From Candidatus Riesia sp. GBBU (GTDB lineage Bacteria > Pseudomonadota > Gammaproteobacteria > Enterobacterales > Enterobacteriaceae), in NCBI GenBank assembly GCA_002074035.1, contig CP012849.1, forward strand, positions 1-64,000: a stretch of DNA of 64,000 nt. The letters are read 5' to 3'. Shown in pieces: positions 35,261-45,263 of the stretch. The stretch's first letter is position 1. Every line of letters begins with the position of its first letter. Under the pieces are notes generated by a model, which did not search any database, was not told where the DNA came from, and saw only the letters and a list, made by a program, of their open reading frames with translations. Position numbers and translations under genes: made by a program.

Positions 35261-37810
35261 ATGAAAGAAACATATAATCCAAAAGAAATTGAAAAAACTG
35301 TACAAGACTATTGGGAAAAAACAAAAAAATTTCAAGTTTCAGAAGAGCAGAAACAAAAAAAATATTATTGTCTTTCTATGATTCCATATCCATCTGGAAA
35401 ATTACATATAGGACATATAAGAAATTATACGATTGGAGATGTGATATCTAGATATAAAAGAATGTTAGGGAAAAATGTACTGTATCCAATTGGATGGGAT
35501 GCGTTTGGATTACCAGCAGAAAACGCAGCCATTGATAATAATAAAAGTCCAGATTACTGGACAAATTCTAATATTAATTCAATGAGAAAACAATTAAAAC
35601 AATTTGGGTTTAGTTATGATTGGAGCAGAGAAATTGTTACATGTGATTCAAACTACTATAAATGGGAACAATGGTTCTTTATTAAATTATATAAGAAAGG
35701 ATTAATATACAAAAGTTTAGCTGAAGTTAACTGGTGTCCAAAAGATCTAACTGTACTAGCAAACGAGCAAGTTTCTAACAATCGTTGCTGGAGATGTGAC
35801 ACAAAAATAAAACGTAAAAAAATGAAACAATGGTTTTTAAAAATAACTGAATATGCTGACGAACTTTTACAAGGATTAAAAAAATTGAATAAATGGCCAA
35901 AGGAAGTAATAGATATGCAAAAAAATTGGATAGGAAAAAAAAAAAGATTTCAAATAAAGTTAAATATATATAATAGTAAAAAAAAGATCTTAGTTTATAT
36001 AGATAAATTTGAAACACTTATAGGATCTACTTACATTTCCGTTCATTATTCTCATAAAATTGTTAATACTCTTTCTAAGAAAGATGAAACATTAAAAAAT
36101 CTTATTAAAGATATCAAAGTAAAATCTAAAAACTTAGCAAACAAAAAATTTATAAAAATTGGTATAAACATTAAAAAATTTGCAATTCATCCAATAACAA
36201 AAAATAAAATCCAAATCTGGATAGTAAACTTTATAAAAGATGGAGAAGCCATATTTTCAGTACCAGCCCATAATAATGAAGACTGGAAGTTTGCAAAAAA
36301 ATATAATTTACCAATAAAATTCGTTGTTCTTGGAGATAAAAACCAATCTATTAAAAAACCAATGATGAAAAATGGAATTTTGATAAATTCAGGTGAATTC
36401 GATGGAATCGAAAGTAAGATTGCTTCCAAAATAATCAAAAAAAAATTAAAATATTTAGGAATATTAAAAGAGAAAGTAACATTTAGAATGAAAGATTGGA
36501 ATATATCTCGTCAAAGATATTGGGGTGTTCCAATTCCAATAATAGTTTTACAAGACGGATCAACAATTCCAGTACAAGAAAAAAGTCTTCCTATTATTCT
36601 TCCGAAAACACCAATAGTAAAAAAAAATAAATTAGTTATCAACTGGAGTAAATTAGAAGTTAATGGAAATATAGCACACAGAGAAACCGATACATTTGAT
36701 ACTTTTATAGAGTCTTCTTGGTACTATGCTCGTTATACATGTCCAAATTATAAAAAATCTATGATAGATAAAACTTCAGCAAATTATTGGTTACCTATTG
36801 ATCTATATATAGGTGGAATTGAACATGCAACAATGCATTTACTATATTTCCGTTTTTTTCATAAACTAATGAGAGACGAGGGACTTGTTAAAACAGATGA
36901 ACCTGCTAAAGAACTTTTATGCCAAGGAATGGTTTTATCAGACACGTTTTATTTTTTAAATAAGAAAAATCATAAGGTATGGGTTTCTCCTGATAACGTA
37001 CTTATTAAGAAAGATCGAAAAGGAAATATTTTAGAGGCAAAAGATAATGATGGAAATGTTCTTATATATGCAGGAAAAGTAAAGATGTCCAAATCAAAGA
37101 ATAATGGAATTTATCCTGAAAAAATTGTTAGAAAATATGGAGCAGATTCTGTAAGATTAGCTATAATATTCGCTGCTCCACCTAAACTAAATTTTGAATG
37201 GAAAGAAAAAAATATAACTGGATCATATAGATTTATTTGTAAAATTTGGAAAATTGTTTTTAAACATCAGAAAAGTAAAGAAAAAAAAATTTCTAAAAAA
37301 ATTGTTTTTAATAAATATCAGTCTAATATTAGATATAATCTATACAAAATGCTAGAAGATGTAACAAATGATATTAATAAATATTATTTTAATACGGCTA
37401 TAGCAAAAATTATGAAGTTTGTTAATCAAATAAAAAATATTTCTTACAAGAAAGAAAGTGATTTTTCATTAATGCAAGAATCAATAGAAATCTTAATTCT
37501 GATTCTTTATCCTATTATTCCTCATGTATGTTTTGAAATGTGGAAATATTTAAATAAAAATAAAAATATTGAAGAATTTAAATGGCCAAAATTAAAAAAA
37601 ATTACAAAAACTTCAGGAAATTTATTTACATTAATAGTTCAGATTGATGGTAAACTAAGAAATAAATTTGTTTTCAAAGAGAAAACTCCAAAATCTTCTA
37701 TTTTAAAAAAAGTAATAAAAAATAAAAAAATTTCTAAATATATAAGTAAAAAAGAAATTAAAGATATAATTTTTATTCCTAAAAAACTAATAAATTTAGT
37801 TACAAAATAA
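35261..37810 (+). CDS. leuS: Leucyl-tRNA synthetase with degenerate editing site
   Basis: LeuRS charges leucine tRNAs. The 849-aa class I enzyme (E. coli 860) has LHIGHIRNYTIGD (48-60), the KMSKSKNNG loop, and zinc-type WCP and CWRC motifs. The CP1 editing domain (about 225-415) is present, but the threonine-rich motif is IDKFET at 247-252 where E. coli has TTRPDT. The GTG loop is shortened, and the GHDQRD motif is AHNNED (336-341), losing the first Asp. Synthesis should be normal, with post-transfer editing probably lost (inference). An A11 run near 35935 is in frame. lptE, next in E. coli, is deleted. Confidence 0.97.
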   Translation: MKETYNPKEIEKTVQDYWEKTKKFQVSEEQKQKKYYCLSMIPYPSGKLHIGHIRNYTIGDVISRYKRMLGKNVLYPIGWDAFGLPAENAAIDNNKSPDYWTNSNINSMRKQLKQFGFSYDWSREIVTCDSNYYKWEQWFFIKLYKKGLIYKSLAEVNWCPKDLTVLANEQVSNNRCWRCDTKIKRKKMKQWFLKITEYADELLQGLKKLNKWPKEVIDMQKNWIGKKKRFQIKLNIYNSKKKILVYIDKFETLIGSTYISVHYSHKIVNTLSKKDETLKNLIKDIKVKSKNLANKKFIKIGINIKKFAIHPITKNKIQIWIVNFIKDGEAIFSVPAHNNEDWKFAKKYNLPIKFVVLGDKNQSIKKPMMKNGILINSGEFDGIESKIASKIIKKKLKYLGILKEKVTFRMKDWNISRQRYWGVPIPIIVLQDGSTIPVQEKSLPIILPKTPIVKKNKLVINWSKLEVNGNIAHRETDTFDTFIESSWYYARYTCPNYKKSMIDKTSANYWLPIDLYIGGIEHATMHLLYFRFFHKLMRDEGLVKTDEPAKELLCQGMVLSDTFYFLNKKNHKVWVSPDNVLIKKDRKGNILEAKDNDGNVLIYAGKVKMSKSKNNGIYPEKIVRKYGADSVRLAIIFAAPPKLNFEWKEKNITGSYRFICKIWKIVFKHQKSKEKKISKKIVFNKYQSNIRYNLYKMLEDVTNDINKYYFNTAIAKIMKFVNQIKNISYKKESDFSLMQESIEILILILYPIIPHVCFEMWKYLNKNKNIEEFKWPKLKKITKTSGNLFTLIVQIDGKLRNKFVFKEKTPKSSILKKVIKNKKISKYISKKEIKDIIFIPKKLINLVTK

Positions 37811-37957
37811 TTTGAGTATTAAAATATTTTAAAACTTTCTATAAAAGAATTGTATATATTTTTAAATAAATTAAGATAACATTCATTTAAAATTAAAATA
37901 ATTCAAACTAAGATTTAAATTTATATAATAATTGTCAATAATTTTATAATTCTTAAA

Positions 37958-38992
37958 ATGATTCTTATTTACCCAGAAGATATTAAGAAAATTTTTTTTA
38001 AAAAAAAGTTTAATTTTTATTTACTTATAGGAAAAGATTTTTTCTTTTTAAAAGAAAGCTTAAAAAAAATAACAAAACTTGCTAGAATATTTGAATTTAA
38101 TGAAACATATAAATTTGATTTAGATCAAAATATAAACTGGAATAAAGTTTATAATTTAATACAATCATTTCATTTATTTAGTAAGAAGCAAATTATACTT
38201 TTAGATTTTTTTAGAAAAAATATTACTTCAAAAAATTTAAATAATCTCATACATTTTCAGAATTTATACAACGATAATATATTATTAATCATAAGAAGTA
38301 ACAGACAAAATTTTATAAAACAAAATAGTATATTGTTTTTGAAAATTAAAAAGAACATAATTTACGTAGACTGTAATTTTCCAAATAAAAACAGAGCGTT
38401 TAGTTTGATAAAACAGGAATTTAAAAGAATAAATATTTCATTAGATAAAAAAATATTTAATGTATTATATTACAATTTTGAAGGAAATTTCTCAGAGTTT
38501 AACCAATCAATTAAATTTTTAAAAGAACTACATAAAGATAGAATAAAATATAATAACAAGATAGAGAATCTCTTACAAAGATCAGTTAAATTTAATTATT
38601 ATCAATGGATAAACTCTATCTTTTCTGGTGATATAGAAAAAAGTTTGTGTATACTAGAAAACATTGAGTTTAAAAAAGAAACTATACAGAAAGTTTTAAA
38701 AATTGTTCAAAGATATTTAATACTAATATCATTACTAAAATACTGTTCCAGTAAAAGATTAAATATCCTCTTGAAAAGAACAGTAATATGTAACTTAAAA
38801 ACAAGATTGGTTGAAGATGCTAAATTATATTTAAAAGAATCTGATATACATTTAGCTATAACGATTATTATAAGAATTAAAAAGAATATTGAAACGAAAT
38901 CTAAAGACATTCTTAAAAGAGAGTTAGAAAAATTGTCTTTAGTGATATGTGGTAAATATAAAAACTCACTGAAAAAATTTTTTTATGATTAA
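37958..38992 (+). CDS. holA: DNA polymerase III subunit delta
   Basis: HolA opens the beta clamp within the clamp loader. The 344-aa product (E. coli 343) begins MILIYPEDIKKIF, with IGKDFFFLKESL near 22-40 and LYYNFEGNFSEF near 165-180. Similarity is modest but extends over the full length, and gene order leuS-holA-nadD matches E. coli apart from the missing lptE. Its end overlaps the nadD start by eight bases. Confidence 0.9.
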   Translation: MILIYPEDIKKIFFKKKFNFYLLIGKDFFFLKESLKKITKLARIFEFNETYKFDLDQNINWNKVYNLIQSFHLFSKKQIILLDFFRKNITSKNLNNLIHFQNLYNDNILLIIRSNRQNFIKQNSILFLKIKKNIIYVDCNFPNKNRAFSLIKQEFKRINISLDKKIFNVLYYNFEGNFSEFNQSIKFLKELHKDRIKYNNKIENLLQRSVKFNYYQWINSIFSGDIEKSLCILENIEFKKETIQKVLKIVQRYLILISLLKYCSSKRLNILLKRTVICNLKTRLVEDAKLYLKESDIHLAITIIIRIKKNIETKSKDILKRELEKLSLVICGKYKNSLKKFFYD

Positions 38993-39653
38993 AAAAAATC
39001 AAGATAACAATGTTTTAAGCAGATCTTTTAACTTATTTGGAGGAACATTTGATCCAATACATTATGGACATTTATTGTCTGTTGAAGATTTATCTAAAAG
39101 AATTGGATTAAAAGAAATAATATTGTTACCAAATTCATATCCTTCATATAAATCTCATACTGTAGCAGAAATAAAACAAAGAATAAATATGATCAAAATA
39201 GCAATTAAAGATAATCCATTATTTAAGATAGATACTAGAGAAGTTTTAAAAAAGAAATTTTCTCATACTGTTGAGACTTTAATTTCTTACAGAAAGGAAG
39301 TAGGATGGAATTGTTCTATAAATTTTATTCTTGGAGAAGACTCTATATATTCAATAGATAGTTGGTTTAAATGGGAAAAACTATTAGAATTATGTAATAT
39401 TTTAGTGTGTAAGAGAACGATTCATAATAAGAAACCTAAAGATGATCTAAGAAAATGGGTAAGAAAATATCAATCTTTTTGTATAGATTCACTCAGAATT
39501 AAAAAAAGAGGTATAATCTATTTTTCCAATACTAAATTGTTTCCTTTTTCTTCTAAAGAAATACGATTTAGAAAAAAAAACAAGAAAAATTGTGCAGGAA
39601 TGCTTCCAAAAAAAGTGTTATATTACATTGATAAATATAAAATTTATCAATAA
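38985..39653 (+). CDS. nadD: Nicotinate-mononucleotide adenylyltransferase
   Basis: NadD makes nicotinate adenine dinucleotide from nicotinate mononucleotide and ATP, the penultimate NAD step. The 222-aa product (E. coli 213) has the nucleotidyl-transferase motif LFGGTFDPIHYGH at 18-30 and the FSSKEIRFR segment equivalent to the family's SxTxxR motif. The N-terminus carries about ten extra residues that overlap holA. The following genes rlmH and rsfS of E. coli are absent. Confidence 0.94.
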   Translation: MIKKNQDNNVLSRSFNLFGGTFDPIHYGHLLSVEDLSKRIGLKEIILLPNSYPSYKSHTVAEIKQRINMIKIAIKDNPLFKIDTREVLKKKFSHTVETLISYRKEVGWNCSINFILGEDSIYSIDSWFKWEKLLELCNILVCKRTIHNKKPKDDLRKWVRKYQSFCIDSLRIKKRGIIYFSNTKLFPFSSKEIRFRKKNKKNCAGMLPKKVLYYIDKYKIYQ

Positions 39654-40032
39654 AAACTCTTTTAGAGAACTGCTCTAAAAAATTACTCTTATATATTACA
39701 ATAACTTTATAAAACATTTAAATTTTGAATACAAAAGTTATATTCATAACTAATGAATCATGATATTACTCTAACTACTAAAAAATTTAAAATTTTTTAA
39801 CAGACTTATAAAACTATCATTAAACATATCAAAAATCTCAATTAACTATTTTAAATTTTTCAGAAAAACTTTAGTATTAAGAATATAAAGAAAATTATTA
39901 AACATTATCATAATAACAAAAATGTTCTTAAAATATTTATTATTGAATAATTATCGAAAATATGATCTAATTATAGAAAATATGTGATAATTATAATGGA
40001 CTTTTTTTTAAAAAAAAAAGTTAAAGCTTAAT
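39654..40032. other. AT-rich spacer between nadD and mrdA
   Basis: 379 bases where E. coli carries cobC, rlmH and rsfS. Apart from the hairpin after nadD, I see no gene. Confidence 0.5.
39660..39680. terminator. Candidate hairpin after nadD
   Basis: TTTTAGAG and CTCTAAAA form an 8-bp stem with loop AACTG, six bases past the nadD stop. No run of T follows, so it may be an mRNA 3' end stabiliser rather than a terminator. Confidence 0.3.
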
Positions 40033-41891
40033 ATGAAAAAAAAAACGTTGTTCATTCAAAAAATTACAATCTAAATAATAAGACATTCTTTAACAGAACT
40101 TTATCAATTTTGTTTTTCCTATTTTTTCTTTCAGTTATTTTACTGATAAATTTATATCGAATTCAGATAGTTTATTACAATGAGTATAAATCTAAATCTG
40201 AAAATAATTATATCAAACATATTACAATTCCTGGTATAAGGGGAAATATATACGACAGAAATGGAATTTTAATTGCAACTAACAAAAAATTCTATCAAAT
40301 AGAGATTCTTCCAGAAGAATCATATAATATAAATAAAAAAATACATGAGCTTAAAGAAATTATTGATATCACAGACGAAGAAATAGAAAATTTTAACAAA
40401 AAATTAAGAAAAACAAGAAAGTTTTTTCCTATTCCAATAAAAAGATTTTTGAATAAAACTCAAATCTTTAAATTTTCTGTAAACCAACACAAATTTCCTA
40501 ATTTTTTATTAAGAGAATATAATCATCGTTACTATCCTTATGGCTCATCTTTCACTCACGCTATTGGATATGTATCTAAAATTAGTGAAAAAGATATTCA
40601 AGATCTTTATAAAAATAGAGATAACAAAAAATATAACATAAACAGTGAAATAGGAAAATCCGGTGTTGAAAAATATTACGAAAATTTTTTACAAGGTGAG
40701 ATTGGAAGTTATGAAATAGAAATTAATAACAAAAATAAGATTATACGTAATGTTTATAAAAAATTTCCAAAATCTGGATCTGATATATATACAACAATAG
40801 ACGTAAATCTACAGATCGGAATAGAAAAGTTTTTAGATTCAAACAAAGCTGCAGTCATAGTAACTGATCCAAGAAATGGAGATATTTTATCTTTAGTTTC
40901 TACTCCAAGTTATGATCCTAACATTCTTATTGGCAAGACGTCTAAAAAAGATTTTCAGAATTTGTTAGATAACTATAATAATCCTTTTGTTAATAGAGTT
41001 ATACAGGGATTATATCCTCCAGCGTCTACAGCTAAACCATTCATAGCTATTGCTGCTTTAGGAGAAAAAGTTATTAATTCAAAATCTATTATATTTGATC
41101 CAGGATGGTGGAAATTACCAAACTCCAGAAAAAAATATAGAGATTGGAAAAAAGATGGTCATGGAAATATAAATTTACTGAAAGCAATTGTTGAATCTTC
41201 TGATACTTTTTTTTATCAAATATCATATGATATGGGTATAGAAAAAATTTCAAATTGGATGAAGAAATTTGGATTTGGAGAAACGACTGGAATTGACATA
41301 AAAGAAGAAAAAATTGGTGTTATGCCAACAAGAGATTGGAAGAAAAAAAAATATGGCATTAATTGGTATCATGGAGATACTATTCCAATAGGAATTGGTC
41401 AAGGATACTGGACAGCAACTCCAATACAGATTTCAAAAGCACTAATGATTCTAATTAACAACGGAGATATAAAAATACCACATATATTATTTAAAAGAAA
41501 AACTAGAGAAAAATCTTATTATTATAAACAAAAAAAAATTAGTCATTTCTCAAAAATTAACTCAGATTTTTGGAATTTAGTAAGATATGGAATGTATGGT
41601 GTAGCACATTTTCCAAATGGAACAGCTCATAAAAACTTTTTAAATTTGTCTTACAAAGCTGCTGTTAAATCAGGAACAGCTCAAGTTTTTGGATATCAGA
41701 CTTATGATATCAAGAAAATAACAGACAATTTATTAGATCATAAATTGATGATTGGATTCGCTCCATACAATAATCCAATCGTTTCTGTAGTAGCTGTATT
41801 GGAAAATCACAAATCAAATACTTCAATAGGTGAATTAGTTAGAAACATATTTGATTATGTTGTACTTAAAAAAAACAGTTTTTCAAATTAA
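40033..41891 (+). CDS. mrdA: Penicillin-binding protein 2 (PBP2), poly(A) frameshift at codons 2-4
   Basis: PBP2 is the elongasome transpeptidase. The main frame carries the dimerisation domain (HITIPGIRGNIYDRNG), SxxK as ASTAK (Ser near 332 of the joined protein), SSD, and KSGTAQ. The frame has no ATG at its start; upstream of TTG 40110 it continues E. coli-like residues KNYNLNNK, TFFNR and TLSILFF back to an A10 run. An ATG at 40033 lies one frame away; one more A gives MKKKNVVHSKNY and a 619-aa protein (E. coli 633). A TTG start would cut off the cytoplasmic tail and part of the membrane anchor. It lies 23 bp before mrdB. Confidence 0.88.
40036..40045 (+). repeat. A10 slippage tract at the mrdA start
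   Basis: ATG followed by ten A residues; the in-frame continuation of PBP2 requires eleven. Read as written, the ATG frame ends after 13 codons. Confidence 0.75.
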
Positions 41892-41914
41892 TTTTTTACA
41901 AAAGTTCTAAAATA

Positions 41915-43003
41915 ATGCATAAAAACAAAAAACTTTTCATTGATATCAAGACTTTTTTAATAATTACTATTATAGTCACATATGGAACTTTAATAACTTT
42001 AAGCGCATCAGAAAAAAACATACATATCATAACACAAAAACTTGTTCAAGTTGCTATAGGAGTTGTAGTTATGATAATTTCAACATATATTAGTGCTAGA
42101 TCATATAAAAATTCAGCATTAGTTTTATATTTTATTTGTCTAATTTTACTCATACTTGTAGAAGTATTTGGAGAAACAACTAATGGAGCAAAAAGATGGT
42201 TAAATATTGGAATAATCAGATTTCAACCGTCAGAAATTTCTAAAATTTCTATTCCGTTACTAATTGCAAAGGTTGTCAATCAAGAAAATTTTCATTTTAG
42301 TTCTTTTAAAATTATCTTACTATTTTTAATTATTCTTTTTCCTGTTTTTTTGATATCCTTACAGCCAGATCTAGGGACTTCAATTTTAATAGCTATATCT
42401 GGATTTGTAGGATTGTTTTTTTCTGGAATAAATTGGAAAATAATCTTATCTTCCATTACTTTTATTTTTCTTTTATTGCCAGTATTTTGGATCTTTTTCA
42501 TGCATGATTACCAAAAAAATAGAATTATAACTTTATTTAATCCAGAAATAGATCCGTTTGGTTCTGGATATCATATTATACAATCTAAAATTGCTATAGG
42601 TTCAGGAGGTCTTTTTGGAAAAGGATTATTTTGCGGAACACAATCTCAATTAAATTTTCTTCCAGAAAGACATACTGACTTTATTTTCGCTGTCCTAGCC
42701 GAGGAAACAGGATTTGTTGGAGTTTTATTTCTAATTTTTCTGTACTTATCTCTAACATTAAGATGGTTAATTATTGCTACAAAAATAAATAGTACATTTG
42801 GTAAAATTGTAATTAGCAATTTTATGACAAACATATTTATTTGTGTATTTATTAATATTGGGATGGTTAGTGGATTATTGCCAATAGTTGGAACTCCATT
42901 ACCATTAGTAAGTTACGGAGGATCATCTTTTGTTATTACAATGATAAAATTTGGTATCGTTACATCAATACATAAAAATAACATGTTTTATCTAAAAAGA
43001 TGA
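41915..43003 (+). CDS. mrdB: Peptidoglycan glycosyltransferase RodA
   Basis: RodA is the SEDS-family polymerase that partners PBP2 in side-wall growth. The 362-aa product (E. coli 370) is highly hydrophobic with about ten membrane segments. SEDS signatures are GAKRWLNIG, FQPSEISKIS, PDLGTS, and the C-terminal GTPLPLVSYGGSS. Retention of mrdAB suggests that a rod-like or at least walled cell is kept. rlpA and dacA, next in E. coli, are deleted from the 165 bp before lipB. Confidence 0.95.
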   Translation: MHKNKKLFIDIKTFLIITIIVTYGTLITLSASEKNIHIITQKLVQVAIGVVVMIISTYISARSYKNSALVLYFICLILLILVEVFGETTNGAKRWLNIGIIRFQPSEISKISIPLLIAKVVNQENFHFSSFKIILLFLIILFPVFLISLQPDLGTSILIAISGFVGLFFSGINWKIILSSITFIFLLLPVFWIFFMHDYQKNRIITLFNPEIDPFGSGYHIIQSKIAIGSGGLFGKGLFCGTQSQLNFLPERHTDFIFAVLAEETGFVGVLFLIFLYLSLTLRWLIIATKINSTFGKIVISNFMTNIFICVFINIGMVSGLLPIVGTPLPLVSYGGSSFVITMIKFGIVTSIHKNNMFYLKR

Positions 43004-43168
43004 ATCTTTAAATTTCAAATCAATAAACTTTGATAGAATATTATTAAATATAAATAATTAAACAGATCTTAACTTGTATTTTATACTAATTAAGAATTTT
43101 ATTAAAACTTACTTGTCATTTTGATAATTAGTAATAAAATATTTATAAAGATCTTTTTATAATTTTGG

Positions 43169-43810
43169 ATGTTTAAATTGTTTGATAAAAAAAACATTAT
43201 ACTAAGAAAGTTTGGAATAGAAGATTATTTAAATACTGTTAACAAAATGAATTTTTTTACAAAAAACAGAAAAAAAAATACATTAGACGAAGTTTGGTTA
43301 CTAGAACATAATTCTGTTTTTACAGTTGGAAGATCTACTAAAAAAATTTCTATTCCAAAAAATAGTAAGATTTCTATTATAGAAACAGATAGAGGTGGAT
43401 CTATAACATATCACGGAAGCGGACAACAAATACTATACGTTCTATTGGATCTTAAAAGAAATAGTTTGAAGATTAGGAATCTTATATATCTTTTAGAAGA
43501 TACTGTGATTTCAACACTAAAAGATTTAAACATCAATTCACAAACAAATCAAAGAAGTCCAGGAATATATGTAGACGGTAAAAAAATTTGTTCATTTGGA
43601 CTAAAAATTCATAATGGTTGTTCTATGCATGGATTAGCATTAAACGTGAGCATGGATATGTCTCCATTTAATGAGATTGTTCCATGTGGAAATTTTGATA
43701 TAAACATGACACAGATCCGAGAATTTATACCTGATATTAGAATGAGTATAGTTGAAAAAATTTTGGTTAAAAATTTTTGTAGAATATTTAATTTTCAAAA
43801 AATAAATTAG
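43169..43810 (+). CDS. lipB: Octanoyltransferase LipB
   Basis: LipB moves octanoate from acyl carrier protein to lipoyl domains. The 213-aa product (E. coli 213) has RGGSITYHGSGQQ near 74-86, the catalytic Lys in KKICSFGLKI and catalytic Cys in VPCGNFD. It lies 51 bp ahead of lipA as a pair, so de novo lipoate assembly is complete. ybeD, between dacA and lipB in E. coli, is gone. Confidence 0.95.
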   Translation: MFKLFDKKNIILRKFGIEDYLNTVNKMNFFTKNRKKNTLDEVWLLEHNSVFTVGRSTKKISIPKNSKISIIETDRGGSITYHGSGQQILYVLLDLKRNSLKIRNLIYLLEDTVISTLKDLNINSQTNQRSPGIYVDGKKICSFGLKIHNGCSMHGLALNVSMDMSPFNEIVPCGNFDINMTQIREFIPDIRMSIVEKILVKNFCRIFNFQKIN

Positions 43811-43861
43811 AAAAACTTTCTTATTAATCAAGACAATATTTATAGATAAAACTTTGTTAAC

Positions 43862-44782
43862 ATGAAAAAAAAGATATTAAAAAAACCAAAATGGATAAAG
43901 ATAAAAATTGATTCTACTTTAAACAATTTCAAAGAGTTAAAAAAACTTTTAAGAAAGTACAGAATAAACACAGTATGTGAAGAAGCTTCTTGTCCAAACA
44001 TATTTAAATGTTTTCAAAAAAAAACTGCATCTTTTATGATTTTAGGAAACATTTGCACTCGTCGTTGTAATTTTTGTAATGTTAGATATGGAAGTCCAAA
44101 TAAAGTAGATTATTTTGAACCAAAGAGACTTGCAAAAATAATCAAAAAAATGAATCTTAATCATGTTGTAGTTACTTCTGTAAACAGAGATGACCTTCCT
44201 GATGGAGGAGCAGAACATTTTGCTAAATGTATCAAAGAAATTAGAAAAAAAATTAAAAATGTAATAATAGAAATTCTTGTTCCTGATTTTCACAATTGTG
44301 CAGACATTGCAGTTGAAATATTAAAGAAAAATCCTGCAGATATTTTTAGTCATAATATAGAAACTGTTCCAAGAATTTACAAGAAAGTAAAACCAGGTTC
44401 AAGTTATTTAAATTCTTTAAATATACTAAAAAAATTTAAGGATCATAATCCTTTTGCAATAATTAAATCAAGTATTATGGTCGGGTTAGGCGAAAAAGTA
44501 CAAGAGTTAATAGAAGTTATGAAAGATCTGAAAAATCATGGTGTTGAAATGATAACAATAGGTCAATATTTAAAGCCAAGTAAAAATAATTTAAATATAC
44601 AGAAATACATTACTCCAAAAGAATTTTCTTTCATAGAGAAAGAAGCATATAAAATAGGATTCTTACAAGTTCTTTGTAATCCTTTAGCTAGATCATCATA
44701 TCTCTCTTCAGAGCAATTAAAAAAAGCAAAAGCCCAATTAAAATCTAAAAAACTTAAGTGGGCTCTTGACAAAATTAAATAG
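43862..44782 (+). CDS. lipA: Lipoyl synthase LipA
   Basis: LipA inserts two sulfurs into protein-bound octanoate with radical SAM chemistry. The 306-aa product (E. coli 321) has the auxiliary-cluster motif CEEASCPNIFKC, the SAM-cluster motif CTRRCNFC, and the C-terminal RSSY that ligates the auxiliary cluster. It lies after lipB and converges on cspE with one base between stops, so transcripts from the two genes may overlap. Confidence 0.97.
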   Translation: MKKKILKKPKWIKIKIDSTLNNFKELKKLLRKYRINTVCEEASCPNIFKCFQKKTASFMILGNICTRRCNFCNVRYGSPNKVDYFEPKRLAKIIKKMNLNHVVVTSVNRDDLPDGGAEHFAKCIKEIRKKIKNVIIEILVPDFHNCADIAVEILKKNPADIFSHNIETVPRIYKKVKPGSSYLNSLNILKKFKDHNPFAIIKSSIMVGLGEKVQELIEVMKDLKNHGVEMITIGQYLKPSKNNLNIQKYITPKEFSFIEKEAYKIGFLQVLCNPLARSSYLSSEQLKKAKAQLKSKKLKWALDKIK

Positions 44783-44783
44783 T

Positions 44784-44993
44784 TTAAATAGCAACAACGT
44801 TTATTGCAGATGGACCTTTTTCTCCATTAGAAATATCAAACTCAACTTTCTGTCCCTCTGACAACGTTTTAAACCCTTCTGATTGAATAGCTGTAAAGTG
44901 CACAAAAACGTCCTTACTACCATCTTCTGGAGTTATAAAACCAAAACCTTTTGCTTCATTAAACCACTTAACATTACCTTTAATTTTAGACAT
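44784..44993 (-). CDS. cspE: Cold-shock-like RNA chaperone CspE
   Basis: A 69-aa OB-fold nucleic-acid chaperone that melts RNA structure and affects transcription antitermination. RNP motifs [11 protein letters not shown] and DVFVHF are intact. The opening [13 protein letters not shown] and the position downstream of lipA, as in E. coli, favour CspE over CspC. It is the least diverged protein in the window by eye, and its codons keep more G+C than most neighbours. Confidence 0.93.
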   Translation of the reverse strand: MSKIKGNVKWFNEAKGFGFITPEDGSKDVFVHFTAIQSEGFKTLSEGQKVEFDISNGEKGPSAINVVAI

Positions 44994-45263
44994 TCAAATT
45001 ACCTTTAAAATAAAAACACTAATTTTAAAACAAAAATCTAAAAATTTATGTTATAAAACCTATTGTAATAACAGATTTAAACAAAAACGAATTCATAATT
45101 CAATTTCAAACTGAAATAAACTTAAATTTTATTTATATTCAAAAATAGAAAAGAATTATTTCGTATAATATAACATTTAACTAAAAAAAATTATAGAAAA
45201 ATTTTATATTGAATAAAAATTACTTTTATTTAACTAAATATTTTATTAATTCGTAATTATAAA

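Noticed and set aside
44042-44293. Antisense open frames within lipA and many other genes
   Set aside because: They are shadows of the true frame: low-complexity, AT-driven and without domain similarity.
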